Below the pieces are notes generated by a model. That model did not search any database. It was not told where the DNA came from and saw only the letters and a program-made list of their open reading frames with translations. A stretch of 19,894 bases of DNA from Bacilli bacterium. GTDB taxonomy: Bacteria > Bacillota_I > Bacilli_A > ML615J-28 > CAG-698. Positions 1-7,965 of the stretch are shown piece by piece. Made by a program: the position numbers and the translations under genes. Every line of letters begins with the position of its first letter. The first letter of the stretch is position 1. The stretch lies in assembly GCA_028691715.1 (NCBI GenBank), contig JAQUYR010000018.1, forward strand, positions 1 through 19,894, in the 5' to 3' direction.

Positions 1-642
1 GATTTTTACGTCACCAATGAGGAAATCACTATTGAATTAGACCCACTTCTAACTCCTTCAAAAAATTTAGAACATATCTTTAATAAATATAAGAAGGCTA
101 AAAGAACCATTGCTCATCTAGAAGAACAAATGGAGATAACAAAACAGGATATTGAATATTATAGATGTCTACTAGAACAACTAAATTTATCTAGAAGCCT
201 TGATATCAAAGAAATATATGAGGAACTTAAATTAAAAAAGGTGATTTCTAAGACAAGGAAATCCCCTAAACCAAATATTACTACTTACCAGGATCAGTCT
301 GGTAATACGATTCTTGTTGGTAAGAATAATGTTCAAAATAACTATCTTACCCATAAATTAGCCAACAAGAATGATTATTTCTTTCATGTTCAAGGTAGTC
401 CTGGCAGTCATACCATTTTAAAATATGATATGATTACTGATGATGGTCTGCATCTTGCAGCAAAAATCGCTGCTTACTATTCAAAAAGCCGTTTTTCGAG
501 CAATGTTGCTGTTGATTATACTCTTGTTAAGAACGTCAGAAAAGTACCTGGAACAAAAGGTTCCTTTGTTACTTATACGAATTACAAGACAATCTTCATA
601 ACTCCTAATATCGAAGAAATAAAAATGTATCTGAAAAAATAA
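1..642 (+). CDS. rqcH: RqcH/NFACT-family protein, 3' portion (5' end outside the window)
   Basis: This is the C-terminal 213 residues of an RqcH (NEMF/Tae2, formerly fibronectin-binding A) protein. The frame is open from base 1, so the NFACT-N part lies upstream of the window. The first ~65 residues are charged and look like the end of the NFACT-N/coiled-coil region. From about residue 90 the NFACT-R (DUF814) domain follows, with the sequences DQSGNTILVGKNN, DYFFHVQGSPGSH and NVRKVPGTKGSFV. RqcH binds 60S-type obstructed 50S subunits carrying peptidyl-tRNA and adds C-terminal alanine tails that mark the stalled chain for degradation (established for B. subtilis). The gene converges on nth and shares a hairpin terminator with it. 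Identification is firm; the rest of the protein cannot be judged. Confidence 0.9.
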   Translation, partial: DFYVTNEEITIELDPLLTPSKNLEHIFNKYKKAKRTIAHLEEQMEITKQDIEYYRCLLEQLNLSRSLDIKEIYEELKLKKVISKTRKSPKPNITTYQDQSGNTILVGKNNVQNNYLTHKLANKNDYFFHVQGSPGSHTILKYDMITDDGLHLAAKIAAYYSKSRFSSNVAVDYTLVKNVRKVPGTKGSFVTYTNYKTIFITPNIEEIKMYLKK

Positions 643-665
643 AAGCTCTATTTCAGAGCTTTTTT
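641..665. terminator. Bidirectional intrinsic terminator between rqcH and nth
   Basis: A 9-bp stem (641-649 with 655-663, AAAAGCTCT/AGAGCTTTT) closes a 5-nt loop, with T residues on both sides when read from either strand. It begins at the rqcH stop codon, and its left arm overlaps the nth stop codon at 648-650. Confidence 0.8.
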
Positions 666-1271
666 ATATTGGCAAATCCTAATAAAAGGACATTCTTCAC
701 AGTGAGGGTTCTTAGCTTTGCAAAAATATCTGCCAAAAAACAATAGTTTCAGATGAACTTGGTGCCAAATTTCCCGGGGATATAATGACATCAATTTTTC
801 TTCAACAGCAATAACATCGTTGCTACTAACAAGACCTAAACGATTGCTGACTCGAAGCACATGGGTATCAACAGCAATTCTGGGAATTTTAAAAGCTTCT
901 GTTAGCATCACATTGGCGGTTTTTCTTCCCACCCCTGGTAGAGTTATTAGATAATCATAATCAGCTGGTATTTTTAAAAAGCCATCATCTTTCAACTTTT
1001 TAGCTAATCCAATGATGTTTTTAGCCTTGTTATTGGCTAACCCTAAGGGTTTAATGATCTCCTTAACATCATCAACATCAGCAAGAGCTAACGAATTAAT
1101 CGTCTGATATTTCTCAAATAATGGTAAAGTCACTTTGTTGACTAAAACATCAGTTGTTTGGGCAGAGAGAACAATGGCGACTAAAAGTTCAAAGTCATTG
1201 TGATAATTCAATTCGCAACGGGCATCAGGATACATCTTAGCGAGTTCTGAATAGATACTATTTGCGTCCAT
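648..1271 (-). CDS. nth: Endonuclease III (DNA glycosylase/AP lyase)
   Basis: Endonuclease III removes oxidised pyrimidines and cuts at the abasic site in base-excision repair. The 207 residues match the usual ~210-220. The helix-hairpin-helix segment LPGVGRKTA carries the catalytic lysine (K117), and AVDTHV carries the catalytic aspartate (D135). The C-terminus has the four cysteines of the [4Fe-4S] cluster as C-X6-C-X2-C-X5-C (C184, C191, C194, C200). An upstream in-frame TTG (1298) is possible, but the ATG at 1271 has AAGG about 7 nt upstream and is preferred. With this start nth overlaps the end of dnaD by 14 nt, so the two are probably translationally coupled. The dnaD-nth pair is also adjacent in B. 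subtilis. Confidence 0.95.
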   Translation of the reverse strand: MDANSIYSELAKMYPDARCELNYHNDFELLVAIVLSAQTTDVLVNKVTLPLFEKYQTINSLALADVDDVKEIIKPLGLANNKAKNIIGLAKKLKDDGFLKIPADYDYLITLPGVGRKTANVMLTEAFKIPRIAVDTHVLRVSNRLGLVSSNDVIAVEEKLMSLYPREIWHQVHLKLLFFGRYFCKAKNPHCEECPFIRICQYKKALK

Positions 1272-1887
1272 TGTATACCTTGCTAAATAATCTTTCAATA
1301 TCCGGATTTATTTCAACATTCTCATCCTTTTTATTATGCTGTTTATACAACCAACGATCGATAAAGGCTAAACCCCGATTTTTATTCTTAATGGCTTCTA
1401 AAAGAGCATCACATACCTCTTCATATTCATAATTATAATCAAAATACCATTTGTTAACCATTTGAACCTCTAGAGGAGTCAGAATTTTTTTTAATTCTCT
1501 TTCCATATCTTTGATTGTTTTCTTAACAACATTTTTTTTGGTCTTTTGGTCTTCTTTTTCGTCTTCTCCTTCAAGAATAAAACTCAACTTGCGATATAAC
1601 TCGTTTAGACTGTATGTTTCTTTAGAATTTTTGGGGGAGATTTCCAGTGTAATAAATCCCTTATTGACTAAATCAATGACTCTTTCACTGCACTGTTCTT
1701 CATCAACTGTCATTGTTGAAACCAATTGATTAAAAGAAACCGACTTTTCTCCTTGATTTAAAAAGCTGTTTATTTTCATTAAAATAATAGCATCAAGTTC
1801 ATTTAAACCAATCTGATGATATTTTTCTAATAGAATCTTATTAAAATCAATGATATTATTTTTTAAAAGGTCATAATATCTATTCAT
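1258..1887 (-). CDS. dnaD: DnaD-family replication initiation protein
   Basis: DnaD is a primosome/replication-initiation protein of low-GC Gram-positives that remodels DNA and helps load the replicative helicase. The 209 residues fit the family (~210-240). Residues ~1-100 resemble the winged-helix N-terminal domain; residues ~128-200 resemble the helical DnaB_2/DnaD C-terminal domain, including KILTPLEVQMVNKWYFDY and GLAFIDRWLYKQ. The usual YxxxIxxxW motif is degenerate here (F..., W..., Q). A charged, lysine/glutamate-rich linker (EGEDEKEDQKTKKN) joins the domains. The ATG has GGGAG about 6 nt upstream and a good promoter at 1920-1948. The downstream nth overlaps it, an arrangement that supports the call. 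Family assignment comes from sequence feel plus neighbourhood, so it is slightly less certain than for the enzymes. Confidence 0.82.
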   Translation of the reverse strand: MNRYYDLLKNNIIDFNKILLEKYHQIGLNELDAIILMKINSFLNQGEKSVSFNQLVSTMTVDEEQCSERVIDLVNKGFITLEISPKNSKETYSLNELYRKLSFILEGEDEKEDQKTKKNVVKKTIKDMERELKKILTPLEVQMVNKWYFDYNYEYEEVCDALLEAIKNKNRGLAFIDRWLYKQHNKKDENVEINPDIERLFSKVYNGRK

Positions 1888-1919
1888 AATTTACTCCCAC
1901 TCTTTTTATTCTTATTACT

Positions 1920-1948
1920 ATTGTATGTGTTTTAACTGATAATTGCAA
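1920..1948 (-). promoter_or_regulatory. Sigma-A-type promoter of dnaD-nth
   Basis: On the minus strand, TTGCAA (1943-1948) is followed by a 17-bp spacer and TACAAT (1920-1925), about 33 nt before the dnaD start. Each hexamer has one mismatch or fewer at the most conserved positions. Confidence 0.75.
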
Positions 1949-1973
1949 TAGTCTTTTTTATTTTTTAGAAAAT

Positions 1974-2004
1974 ATAAAAAAAGGTATTCATAAAATGCCT
2001 TTTT
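1974..2004 (-). terminator. Intrinsic terminator after rnc
   Basis: On the minus strand an A-rich/GGC hairpin (arms AAAGGCATT and AATACCTTT with one C-A mismatch, TTATG loop) is followed by a run of T. It sits directly after the rnc stop codon and upstream of the dnaD promoter, ending the fakA-recG-plsX-rnc unit. Confidence 0.65.
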
Positions 2005-2010
2005 TCTATT

Positions 2011-2706
2011 CTATCGTGCCATTTTACTCAATGCATCTTTAGCGGCGGCTTGTTCAGCCTTGCTCTTGCTCTTTCCTATACCTTCACCCAATATTAATCC
2101 CTCATGAGAAACCTCAACGATGTATGTTCGGTCATGGCTTGGGCCTTCCTCCCGAGAATTGTATACTAAAGCTTCACGGCTTTCTGACTGAATATATTCT
2201 TGAAGTTCACTTTTATAATCATCAAAATATCCCTGATCAATTGATTTTATATTAGAAAAAATCACCAAATCAAGGATCTCTCTGACTTTTTCAAGACCTA
2301 AATCGAGATACAAAGCTCCTAAAAAGGCTTCAAAAAGATCAGCAAGTACCGATATTTTTGTGCTTCCTCCTTGAGAAGCTTCTCCTTTTCCTAGAAGCAA
2401 ACAATCATTTAACTGAAGCATCTTTGAATATTCAGCATTGGCATCAGCACAAACATATTTAGCCCTAGTCTTTGAAAGATCTCCTTCAAGCATTTCTGGA
2501 TAAGTCTTATACAAATACTCACCAACGAGGAAATCAAGAATAGCATCTCCTAAGAATTCTAATCTCTCATTATAGGGACAATTGTGCTCATTACCATAGG
2601 TTTTATGGGTAAAGGCCATTAGATATAAATCAATATTTCTATATTTTATATGAAGTTTTTTTGCAATTTTCTGAAATTTCTTAGTAAAATCGTCGCTACT
2701 CATCAT
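2011..2706 (-). CDS. rnc: Ribonuclease III
   Basis: RNase III cleaves double-stranded RNA and processes rRNA precursors and structured mRNAs. From the ATG at 2706 it is 231 residues. The N-terminal catalytic domain carries the family signature NERLEFLGDA (residues 46-55), with the acidic metal ligands, and a second acidic site in LADLFEAFLGA. The C-terminal double-stranded-RNA-binding domain starts near DYKSELQEYIQ and ends in the basic GKSKSKAEQAAAKDAL helix. A GTG at 2718 is possible, but ATG 2706 (followed at once by another ATG) has GGTGA about 8 nt upstream. The start overlaps the end of plsX by 11 nt, so it is probably coupled. In B. subtilis rnc is followed by smc and ftsY; here a terminator follows instead. 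Confidence 0.95.
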   Translation of the reverse strand: MMSSDDFTKKFQKIAKKLHIKYRNIDLYLMAFTHKTYGNEHNCPYNERLEFLGDAILDFLVGEYLYKTYPEMLEGDLSKTRAKYVCADANAEYSKMLQLNDCLLLGKGEASQGGSTKISVLADLFEAFLGALYLDLGLEKVREILDLVIFSNIKSIDQGYFDDYKSELQEYIQSESREALVYNSREEGPSHDRTYIVEVSHEGLILGEGIGKSKSKAEQAAAKDALSKMAR

Positions 2707-3700
2707 CTTCGTTATCACCGATCACAGCTTTCATTTTTGCAACAACTCCACCATTTACTGCTAAACGAGCTTGATTAATAGCCTTTGAGAAGGCATAAGC
2801 ACTACTAGCACCATGAGCTTTCACAACGACTCCATCGACTCCAAAAAGATTTGAACCACCAATTTCATCGGGATTCATGCTCTTCTTAAAGCCCTTGAAG
2901 ACATTTTTCATGAAGAAATAGCCTATCTTTGCTCTAAAACTTTTTTTAATCTCATCCTTAAAATATTTACCAACCATCTTAGCTACACCCTCGCTGGTCT
3001 TCATAACCATATTTCCGGTGAAACCATCTGTGATCAGAATATCGCATTCGGTAAAAAACAACTCTTTAGGTTCTATATTACCAAAGAAATTAACATTGGG
3101 ATCTTCACTTAACAATTTAAAGGTCTCCTTATCAACTTCTCTTCCCTTACCAGGTTCACTACCAATATTTAAAAGACCAACAAGTGGCTTTTCCAGTTTA
3201 GATGTTTCCTTTAAATATATTGTTGCATACTCAGCAAGTTGAACAATATGCTCACTTCGCAACTCGACATTCGCTCCAACATCCAATAATAAGCGGGATT
3301 TTCCTCCTAAATTAGGCAGAGTCGGACATAAAGCAACTCTTTTCATTCCCTTAATTCGACGGATTACCAAATGGGCAGCAGCAATAGTTCCCTGAGTAGG
3401 CCCAGCCGTAACTACACCATCAACAATCTTATCTTTGACTGCCTGAAAAGCCATTACTAAAGAGGTATCGCGATTTCGGCGAATTTCTCCAATTGGATCC
3501 TTCTCACCCATATCAACCTTCCTTGGAGCATGAATGATTTTCACTCTTTCACTGGGGACTAAATACTCATTTATTGCTTTTTCATCTCCAAATAAGGTTA
3601 ATTCAATATCCTTATATTCTTCTATTGCTAAATTAACACCTTTGACGATTGCTTCGGGAGCGAAATCGCCTCCCATTGCATCAATTGCTAGTTTAATCAT
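2696..3700 (-). CDS. plsX: Phosphate acyltransferase PlsX
   Basis: PlsX converts acyl-ACP (or interconverts with acyl phosphate) to supply acyl-phosphate to PlsY, the first step of phosphatidic acid synthesis in most bacteria. It is a peripheral membrane enzyme. The 334 residues match the family. The N-terminal LAIDAMGGDFAPEA, the LLLDVGANVELRSEH segment and the C-terminal GGSNLFGVDGVVVKAHGAS are typical. The usual SAGNTGA loop reads TAGPTQGT at residues 98-105, a visible departure. The ATG has a perfect AGGAGG 6 nt upstream and lies 9 nt after the recG stop. It shares the operon with fakA, which makes acyl-phosphate from fatty acids bound to FakB; the two enzymes meet at the same intermediate. 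The acpP, fabD, fabG and fapR genes common at this locus are absent. Confidence 0.95.
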   Translation of the reverse strand: MIKLAIDAMGGDFAPEAIVKGVNLAIEEYKDIELTLFGDEKAINEYLVPSERVKIIHAPRKVDMGEKDPIGEIRRNRDTSLVMAFQAVKDKIVDGVVTAGPTQGTIAAAHLVIRRIKGMKRVALCPTLPNLGGKSRLLLDVGANVELRSEHIVQLAEYATIYLKETSKLEKPLVGLLNIGSEPGKGREVDKETFKLLSEDPNVNFFGNIEPKELFFTECDILITDGFTGNMVMKTSEGVAKMVGKYFKDEIKKSFRAKIGYFFMKNVFKGFKKSMNPDEIGGSNLFGVDGVVVKAHGASSAYAFSKAINQARLAVNGGVVAKMKAVIGDNEDDE

Positions 3701-3709
3701 GAATTCCTC

Positions 3710-5740
3710 CTAATCTAACATTTCCTTGTTCTGTTGATAATTATCATCAACAATTTTTTTGATTTCCTGATATTCTTCATCAATAAACAACTTATCACTA
3801 GCAATAATTGAAGCTGCTAGGTTATTTGCTTCTTCTAAAATATCTTTATCCAATACTAAATCGGCCATTTTAAAGGAAATTGTTCCCGATTGCTTTTCAC
3901 CAAAAAAGTCTCCTGGTCCCCTTATCAATAAATCTTCTTCAGCTAGTAAAAAACCGTCGCTGTTCTCTTCAACAAGTTTCAACCTTTCAATAGCACTTTG
4001 AGCACTGGTATTGCTTATCAAAAAGCAATATGCTTGTTCATCACTACGACGAACACGACCACGCATTTGATGAAGCTGAGCTATTCCAAAACGATCAGCA
4101 TCAAGAATTATCATTGTTGTGGCATTAATAACATTTACACCAACTTCAATTACGCTTGTAGAGACAAGAATTTGAATTTTGTTTGCTGAGAAGTCAGCCA
4201 TTACTTGTTCTTTTTCAGTCGATTTTAAACGGCTATGAATCAATCCTATCTCACATATATCTTTAAAATATTCACTCATACGGCTATATATCTCTGTAGC
4301 ATTCTTTAAATCGATAACCTCAGATTCCTCAATCATCGGAGCAACAATATATATCTGATGACCTTTTGCTAATTCTTCCTTGATATGCTCTAAAACAATA
4401 CCTCTATTTTCATATTGAATGAATTTCGTAATCGCTTCTTTTTTATTACCAGGAAGAGTTTTAATCAACGAAATGTCAGATTCTCCAAGAACACTGATTG
4501 CTAATGTTCGGGGAATAGGTGTTGCACTCATCTTCAGATGATCAATCAAATGACCCTTTCCAACAATGGAAACTCTCTGGCGAACTCCAAAGCGATGCTC
4601 TTCATCGGTAACTACTAATCCTAGCGAATGGAAAACCACATCTTTTTGGAATAGGGAATGAGTTCCGATTATTATATCGACCTTTTTATCAAATAAATCC
4701 GATAGAATAATTTTTTTATCCTTTGGAGCAACTGAAGAAGATAACATGACAATATTGATATTTTCATTGGCAAATAACTCTTTAAAAGTATTATAGTGCT
4801 GATTAGCTAACACTTCAGTGGGAACCATTATGGCTCCTTGGTATCCAGCAGTGATAACCGCATATAACGCAATTGCAGCAACTACTGTTTTCCCACTGCC
4901 AACTTCCCCTTGTAAAAGCCGGTTCATCTTATATGGAGCTCTCATATCCTCAAATATTTCATCAAGAGACTTCTTTTGATCAACGGTCAGTTTATAAGGT
5001 AATTTACCTATGAAATCATTAACCTTACTGCTATCAAAATTAATAGATATTCCTTGAGGGTAATGTTTACGCATATAGAGCATGTATTTAATTTTTAATT
5101 GATACAGAAATAATTCTTCAAACTTAATTCTTTTAATTGCTAATTTTACTTCTTCGCTTTCTTCAGGAATATTAATGTATTTAATCGCTCTTTTTAAACT
5201 GATTAAATCATGAGAAGTTCGGATATCAGTGGGTAAATAATCGGTTATTTCATCACAATAATCATCATAAACCTTTTCTTTAAGTTCCAACATCTTTTCA
5301 TCGGTTATTCCTTTTATGTTAAATATCGGATTAATGGCACTGCTAAACTCATTAAAATGAATTTCAGAGGCAGTGAAATTTTTCATATTTTCGCTAAATT
5401 TACCAGTAAGGCGAACATAAGTGCCATAATTTATCTTCGATTTTAAAAAATGGCGATTAAAAATTGTTGCTCTGATCTTTCGACCTTCAACATCTAAATA
5501 AAAATTCATAACTGAGAGCTTTGTCTTGACATTGGTAACAGTTGCTTTTGTTTGAACAACACCAGCTATCGTTACAGTTGTCTCGGGAGAAATCTCTTTA
5601 TATGGAGTAATTGTATAATCATCAAATTTTGTTGGGAAGTTGAACAACAAGTCCTCAACAGTATTGATATTGCTCTTTTTCAAAAATAAAACCTGTTTAG
5701 GAGTTATATATGATATTTCACTTAATAAAACTTCTTTCAT
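3710..5740 (-). CDS. recG: ATP-dependent DNA helicase RecG
   Basis: RecG remodels stalled replication forks and branched recombination intermediates. From the ATG at 5740 it is 676 residues (B. subtilis RecG is ~680). An N-terminal wedge/OB region (~55-130) precedes the superfamily 2 motor: Walker A GEVGSGKT (278-285), DEEH (379-382, in the RecG-type DEEHRFGVRQR), SATPIP (405-410), and motif VI QMRGRVRR (558-565), then the C-terminal TRG-like segment. Motif VI normally reads RGRVGRG; here the second glycine is Arg564 and the following position is serine, which is unusual. An in-frame ATG at 5785 would add 15 residues, but it lies inside a hairpin without a good binding site; ATG 5740 has GGTGG 5-6 nt upstream. 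recG follows fakA and precedes plsX, as in related Firmicutes. Confidence 0.95.
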   Translation of the reverse strand: MKEVLLSEISYITPKQVLFLKKSNINTVEDLLFNFPTKFDDYTITPYKEISPETTVTIAGVVQTKATVTNVKTKLSVMNFYLDVEGRKIRATIFNRHFLKSKINYGTYVRLTGKFSENMKNFTASEIHFNEFSSAINPIFNIKGITDEKMLELKEKVYDDYCDEITDYLPTDIRTSHDLISLKRAIKYINIPEESEEVKLAIKRIKFEELFLYQLKIKYMLYMRKHYPQGISINFDSSKVNDFIGKLPYKLTVDQKKSLDEIFEDMRAPYKMNRLLQGEVGSGKTVVAAIALYAVITAGYQGAIMVPTEVLANQHYNTFKELFANENINIVMLSSSVAPKDKKIILSDLFDKKVDIIIGTHSLFQKDVVFHSLGLVVTDEEHRFGVRQRVSIVGKGHLIDHLKMSATPIPRTLAISVLGESDISLIKTLPGNKKEAITKFIQYENRGIVLEHIKEELAKGHQIYIVAPMIEESEVIDLKNATEIYSRMSEYFKDICEIGLIHSRLKSTEKEQVMADFSANKIQILVSTSVIEVGVNVINATTMIILDADRFGIAQLHQMRGRVRRSDEQAYCFLISNTSAQSAIERLKLVEENSDGFLLAEEDLLIRGPGDFFGEKQSGTISFKMADLVLDKDILEEANNLAASIIASDKLFIDEEYQEIKKIVDDNYQQNKEMLD

Positions 5741-5764
5741 AATTCCACCATTCTCTAAAACAAG

Positions 5765-5783
5765 AAAAAGGGCTGAAAGCCCC
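5765..5783 (-). terminator. Small intrinsic terminator or attenuator between fakA and recG
   Basis: On the minus strand GGGCT and AGCCC (5778-5782 with 5770-5774) close a 3-nt loop, with a possible G-U extension to 6 bp, followed immediately by TTTTTCTTGTTTT. This is the form of a weak Rho-independent terminator. I see no strong promoter between it and recG, so it probably reduces but does not stop transcription into recG-plsX-rnc. Confidence 0.6.
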
Positions 5784-5786
5784 ATT

Positions 5787-7463
5787 CTACTCTATTGCTA
5801 GAATATAACTATAGACTTCTTGATTACCTTCGATGACATCTACCTCAAGATTGCTATAATTCCTCTCAATATGTTTTACTAATTCATTTACTTCTCTTTC
5901 GGTAACATCCGCTCCGTAAATGACAGTTATTATTTCCTTATCATCATTAATTGCATTCTTCAACAACTCTTTTGTAGCTTCAGAGCGTCGTTTATGCGAT
6001 GTGACAATTTTACTATTACAAATACCGATAAAATCATCTTTATGAATGTCAATTCCCTCAAAAACAGTATCTCTAATGGAATATGTCACTAATCCTGTCG
6101 TCACATTAGCGATTACCTTCTGTAAATCCTCAAGGATTTCCTCTGGTTCACCACTGAGATCCATCATGGTCAAAGCTGAAAAACCTTGAGCAAGAGTCTT
6201 TGTTTCCACTATGTGTACTTGACTTTCAGTATAAATTTTTGCTGATTGATTAGCCGCCAAAATAATATTTTTGTTATTTGGAAAAACAAAAATATTCTCA
6301 GCGTTTAAAGTATCAAATCCACGGATGAAATCCTCAGTTGATGGGTTCATGCTTTGGCCACCAGAAACTATATAATCAGCTCCCAAATCCTTGAAAGTTT
6401 TAATTAAACCTTCACCACTAGCAACAGCAACAATGGCATACTTCTTACGGATATCGGGTTTAGCAGCTGGGTGAATATGTTCTTCACCACAAGGACATTC
6501 TCCTTCAGCAACATGTTTCAATTCTTCGTTTTCATGATGTTGAATTGTCATATTTTCAATTTTCAAATGAACAAATTCACCATATACCTGACCAATATTC
6601 AAAATATCTCCTGGTTTTAAGGTGTGTATATGTACTTTTACTAAATCTTCGTCTTTAACCAAAGCAATAGAATCACCTAAAGGATTAATGGCATCATAAA
6701 TTTTACGTTCATCAAACTCTTCAACATTGACATCTTCCTTCAGCTTTAAGATGAATTCAGTACAATATCCAAACTCGACAGCCCCTGCATCGCTTTTAGG
6801 CATATGAGTTGCATAAGTGGTATCAACTGTCGCTGTAGCAACAAAGTCTTCGTCTAATGCTTCAGCCATTCCTTCAATAATAGCAAGATATCCAGCTCCA
6901 CCACTATCGACAACTCCAGATTCCTTCAAAATCGGTAAAATATCCGGTGTTCTCTCTAAAGAAGCCCTGGCTTCACTTATATATTCCTTGAAAAATTCAT
7001 TAATCGTCATCCTTGATGAAGAAATAGCTAACATTTTTTCACTAGCTTCCCTGGCAACTGTGAGGATTGTACCTTCAACAGGTTTCATAACAGCCTTGTA
7101 TGCTTGTTTTACTCCGCTATCAAAAGCGTGAGCTAAACGAATAGCATCAACCTGTTCAAAGCCTTCAAATCCTTTGTTTAGTCCTCTAAACAATTGGGAT
7201 AGAATAACTCCAGAATTTCCTCTAGCTCCCATCAACATACCACGGGATAATTTCTTGGAAATTTCATATATGTTACTCTCATGGGAATTATATATTTCAT
7301 TAACTCCACCATCAATAGTCATTTTCATATTCGTTCCAGTATCACCATCTGGTACTGGAAATACGTTTAGGGCGTCAATTCTTTGGTAATTCTTTTTTAG
7401 ATTTTCGGCACCATTTATAACAAGAGCCTTAAATAGAACTCCGTCAATTTTCTTAATCTGCAT
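5787..7463 (-). CDS. fakA: Fatty acid kinase catalytic subunit FakA (DAK2/YloV family)
   Basis: FakA phosphorylates fatty acids carried by FakB proteins, giving acyl-phosphate for phospholipid synthesis from exogenous fatty acids. The 558 residues match the family. The N-terminal DhaL/DAK2 nucleotide-binding domain (~1-200) has FPVPDGDTGTNMKMT (D39, D41 as Mg2+/ATP ligands), GARGNSGVILSQ and KPVEGTILTV. The middle domain has Cys234 and the pair His278/His280; a Cys plus an HxH at nearly the same spacing binds zinc in the published Staphylococcus aureus FakA structure. A linker with CPCGEEHIH (323-331) precedes a C-terminal DegV-like domain. The ATG has GGAGG 7 nt upstream. It heads the recG-plsX-rnc unit and is divergent from rpmB; in B. 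subtilis an Asp23-family gene lies between the two, and it is missing here. Confidence 0.95.
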   Translation of the reverse strand: MQIKKIDGVLFKALVINGAENLKKNYQRIDALNVFPVPDGDTGTNMKMTIDGGVNEIYNSHESNIYEISKKLSRGMLMGARGNSGVILSQLFRGLNKGFEGFEQVDAIRLAHAFDSGVKQAYKAVMKPVEGTILTVAREASEKMLAISSSRMTINEFFKEYISEARASLERTPDILPILKESGVVDSGGAGYLAIIEGMAEALDEDFVATATVDTTYATHMPKSDAGAVEFGYCTEFILKLKEDVNVEEFDERKIYDAINPLGDSIALVKDEDLVKVHIHTLKPGDILNIGQVYGEFVHLKIENMTIQHHENEELKHVAEGECPCGEEHIHPAAKPDIRKKYAIVAVASGEGLIKTFKDLGADYIVSGGQSMNPSTEDFIRGFDTLNAENIFVFPNNKNIILAANQSAKIYTESQVHIVETKTLAQGFSALTMMDLSGEPEEILEDLQKVIANVTTGLVTYSIRDTVFEGIDIHKDDFIGICNSKIVTSHKRRSEATKELLKNAINDDKEIITVIYGADVTEREVNELVKHIERNYSNLEVDVIEGNQEVYSYILAIE

Positions 7464-7531
7464 TAAAATGCCTCCATTAATATATATATTTGTTGATTAT
7501 TTGCATGTATAAAAAAAATTATTACCTAGAT

Positions 7532-7560
7532 ATTATATCATAATTGAGGGGCTTAATCAA
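7532..7560 (-). promoter_or_regulatory. Extended -10 sigma-A promoter of fakA
   Basis: On the minus strand TTGATT (7555-7560), a 17-bp spacer and TATAAT (7532-7537), with TG one base upstream of the -10. The leader to the fakA ATG is about 60 nt, A+T rich, with no structure I can recognise. Confidence 0.8.
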
Positions 7561-7670
7561 GATAATTCGCCTTTCAAAGAATGCAATTTTCTACTATAAA
7601 AGATATAAAATTTTACAATTTAGCATTTTTTAAACAAATATGTCTCCCAATAAAATATTATTTGTTTTGC

Positions 7671-7699
7671 TTGCTTTAATATTACTTTTATGCTATAAT
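7671..7699 (+). promoter_or_regulatory. Sigma-A promoter of rpmB
   Basis: TTGCTT (7671-7676), a 17-bp spacer and TATAAT (7694-7699) lie about 43 nt before the rpmB ATG. The promoter is divergent from that of fakA; roughly 110 bp of A+T-rich DNA without visible features separates the two. Confidence 0.8.
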
Positions 7700-7741
7700 A
7701 AGTGAGGTTTAAAAAATAGAAATATTTTTAGGAGGTGTAAT

Positions 7742-7933
7742 ATGGCTCGCAAATGTTATGTAACTGGCTTAGGCACAGTTTCAGGAAACAACCGTCCTCA
7801 TTCACTTAGTACCACTAAGAGAACTTGGAAAGCTAATTTACAAAAAGTTAGAATTAAAGATGAAGATGGAAAAATCAAACGCGTATATGTATCAACTCGT
7901 GCTTTAAGATCAGGACTTGTTGAACGTGCATAG
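7742..7933 (+). CDS. rpmB: 50S ribosomal protein L28
   Basis: L28 is a small, basic protein of the large ribosomal subunit. The 63 residues match bacterial L28 throughout: MARKCYVTGLGTVSGNNR at the N-terminus, TKRTWKANLQKVR in the middle and VYVSTRALRSGLVERA at the end. AGGAGG sits 6-7 nt before the ATG and a strong promoter lies upstream, as expected for a highly expressed gene. It is a single-gene unit on the plus strand, ending at a hairpin shared with thiN. The thiN / rpmB / fakA neighbourhood is the conserved Firmicutes arrangement. No duplicate or zinc-free paralogue is seen in this window. Confidence 0.97.
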   Translation: MARKCYVTGLGTVSGNNRPHSLSTTKRTWKANLQKVRIKDEDGKIKRVYVSTRALRSGLVERA

Positions 7934-7938
7934 CAAAT

Positions 7939-7964
7939 AAAAAAGGGCTGTTAAGCCTTTTTTT
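7939..7964. terminator. Bidirectional terminator between rpmB and thiN
   Basis: A-rich arm AAAAAGG(G)CT pairs with AGCCTTTTT around a GTTA loop, with one bulged G; runs of T follow on the plus strand and, from the A-run, on the minus strand. It lies between the rpmB stop (7933) and the thiN stop (7966). Confidence 0.75.
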
Positions 7965-7965
7965 A

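Noticed and set aside
5741..5785. 15-residue N-terminal extension of RecG from the ATG at 5785
   Set aside because: It lies inside the hairpin/T-tract after fakA, lacks a good ribosome binding site and does not match the family N-terminus.
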